6,043 nucleotides of DNA, from assembly GCA_902772715.1 (NCBI GenBank), contig CACYBT010000124.1, positions 1-6,043 on the forward strand. Reading direction: 5' to 3'. Positions 6,041 to 6,043 of this stretch are shown here, in pieces. The translations under genes were made by a program, and so were the position numbers. Within the stretch, counting starts at the first letter, position 1. Each line of letters begins with the position of its first letter. Source of the stretch: an uncultured Succinivibrio sp. GTDB taxonomy: Bacteria > Pseudomonadota > Gammaproteobacteria > Enterobacterales > Succinivibrionaceae. Below the pieces are notes generated by a model, which did no database searches, was not told where the DNA came from, and saw only the letters and a program-made list of their open reading frames with translations.

Positions 6041-6043
6041 ATA

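Overview
The window is an AT-rich bacterial segment in which every supported gene lies on the minus strand. Read in the direction of transcription (right to left), the order is: a STAS-domain anti-sigma-factor antagonist (RsbV/BtrV type), an HATPase serine kinase/anti-sigma factor (RsbW/BtrW type), two large membrane-anchored PP2C/SpoIIE-type phosphatases in tandem (RsbU/BtrU type), and a complete type III secretion export-gate switch protein of the SctU/YscU/FlhB family. A seventh codon of a possible further gene runs off the left edge. The genes are 2 bp apart, 77 bp apart, overlapping by 4 bp (ATGA), 35 bp apart and 2 bp apart, so they look like one operon.

The set is a partner-switching signalling cassette joined to a secretion-system gene. 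In known systems (Bacillus RsbU/V/W, Bordetella BtrU/V/W, Chlamydia RsbU/V/W), the kinase phosphorylates the STAS protein on a serine and the phosphatase removes the phosphate when its sensor is stimulated. The unphosphorylated STAS protein then captures the kinase and releases whatever the kinase was holding. Here both phosphatases carry two transmembrane segments flanking an extracytoplasmic domain of about 280 residues. They have near-identical catalytic motifs but strongly different sensor domains, so two different external signals could feed the same STAS/kinase pair. Adjacency to sctU suggests the output is control of type III secretion, by gene expression or by activity. No sigma factor is encoded in the window.

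Region by region: 1-20 start of a possible downstream gene; 23-1072 sctU; 1073-1107 short spacer; 1108-3075 phosphatase B; 3072-5069 phosphatase A; 5070-5146 spacer with a purine-rich Shine-Dalgarno-like tract and an 11-bp imperfect hairpin just before the phosphatase A start; 5147-5584 kinase; 5587-5934 STAS protein; 5935-6043 upstream regulatory region with a TTGACA element and an 8-bp inverted repeat.

The organism is probably a Gram-negative bacterium with a low-GC genome and a host-interaction type III secretion system. A gut- or animal-associated proteobacterium is my best guess, but the sequence alone does not fix the taxon. No tRNA, rRNA, CRISPR array, insertion sequence or phage gene was seen.
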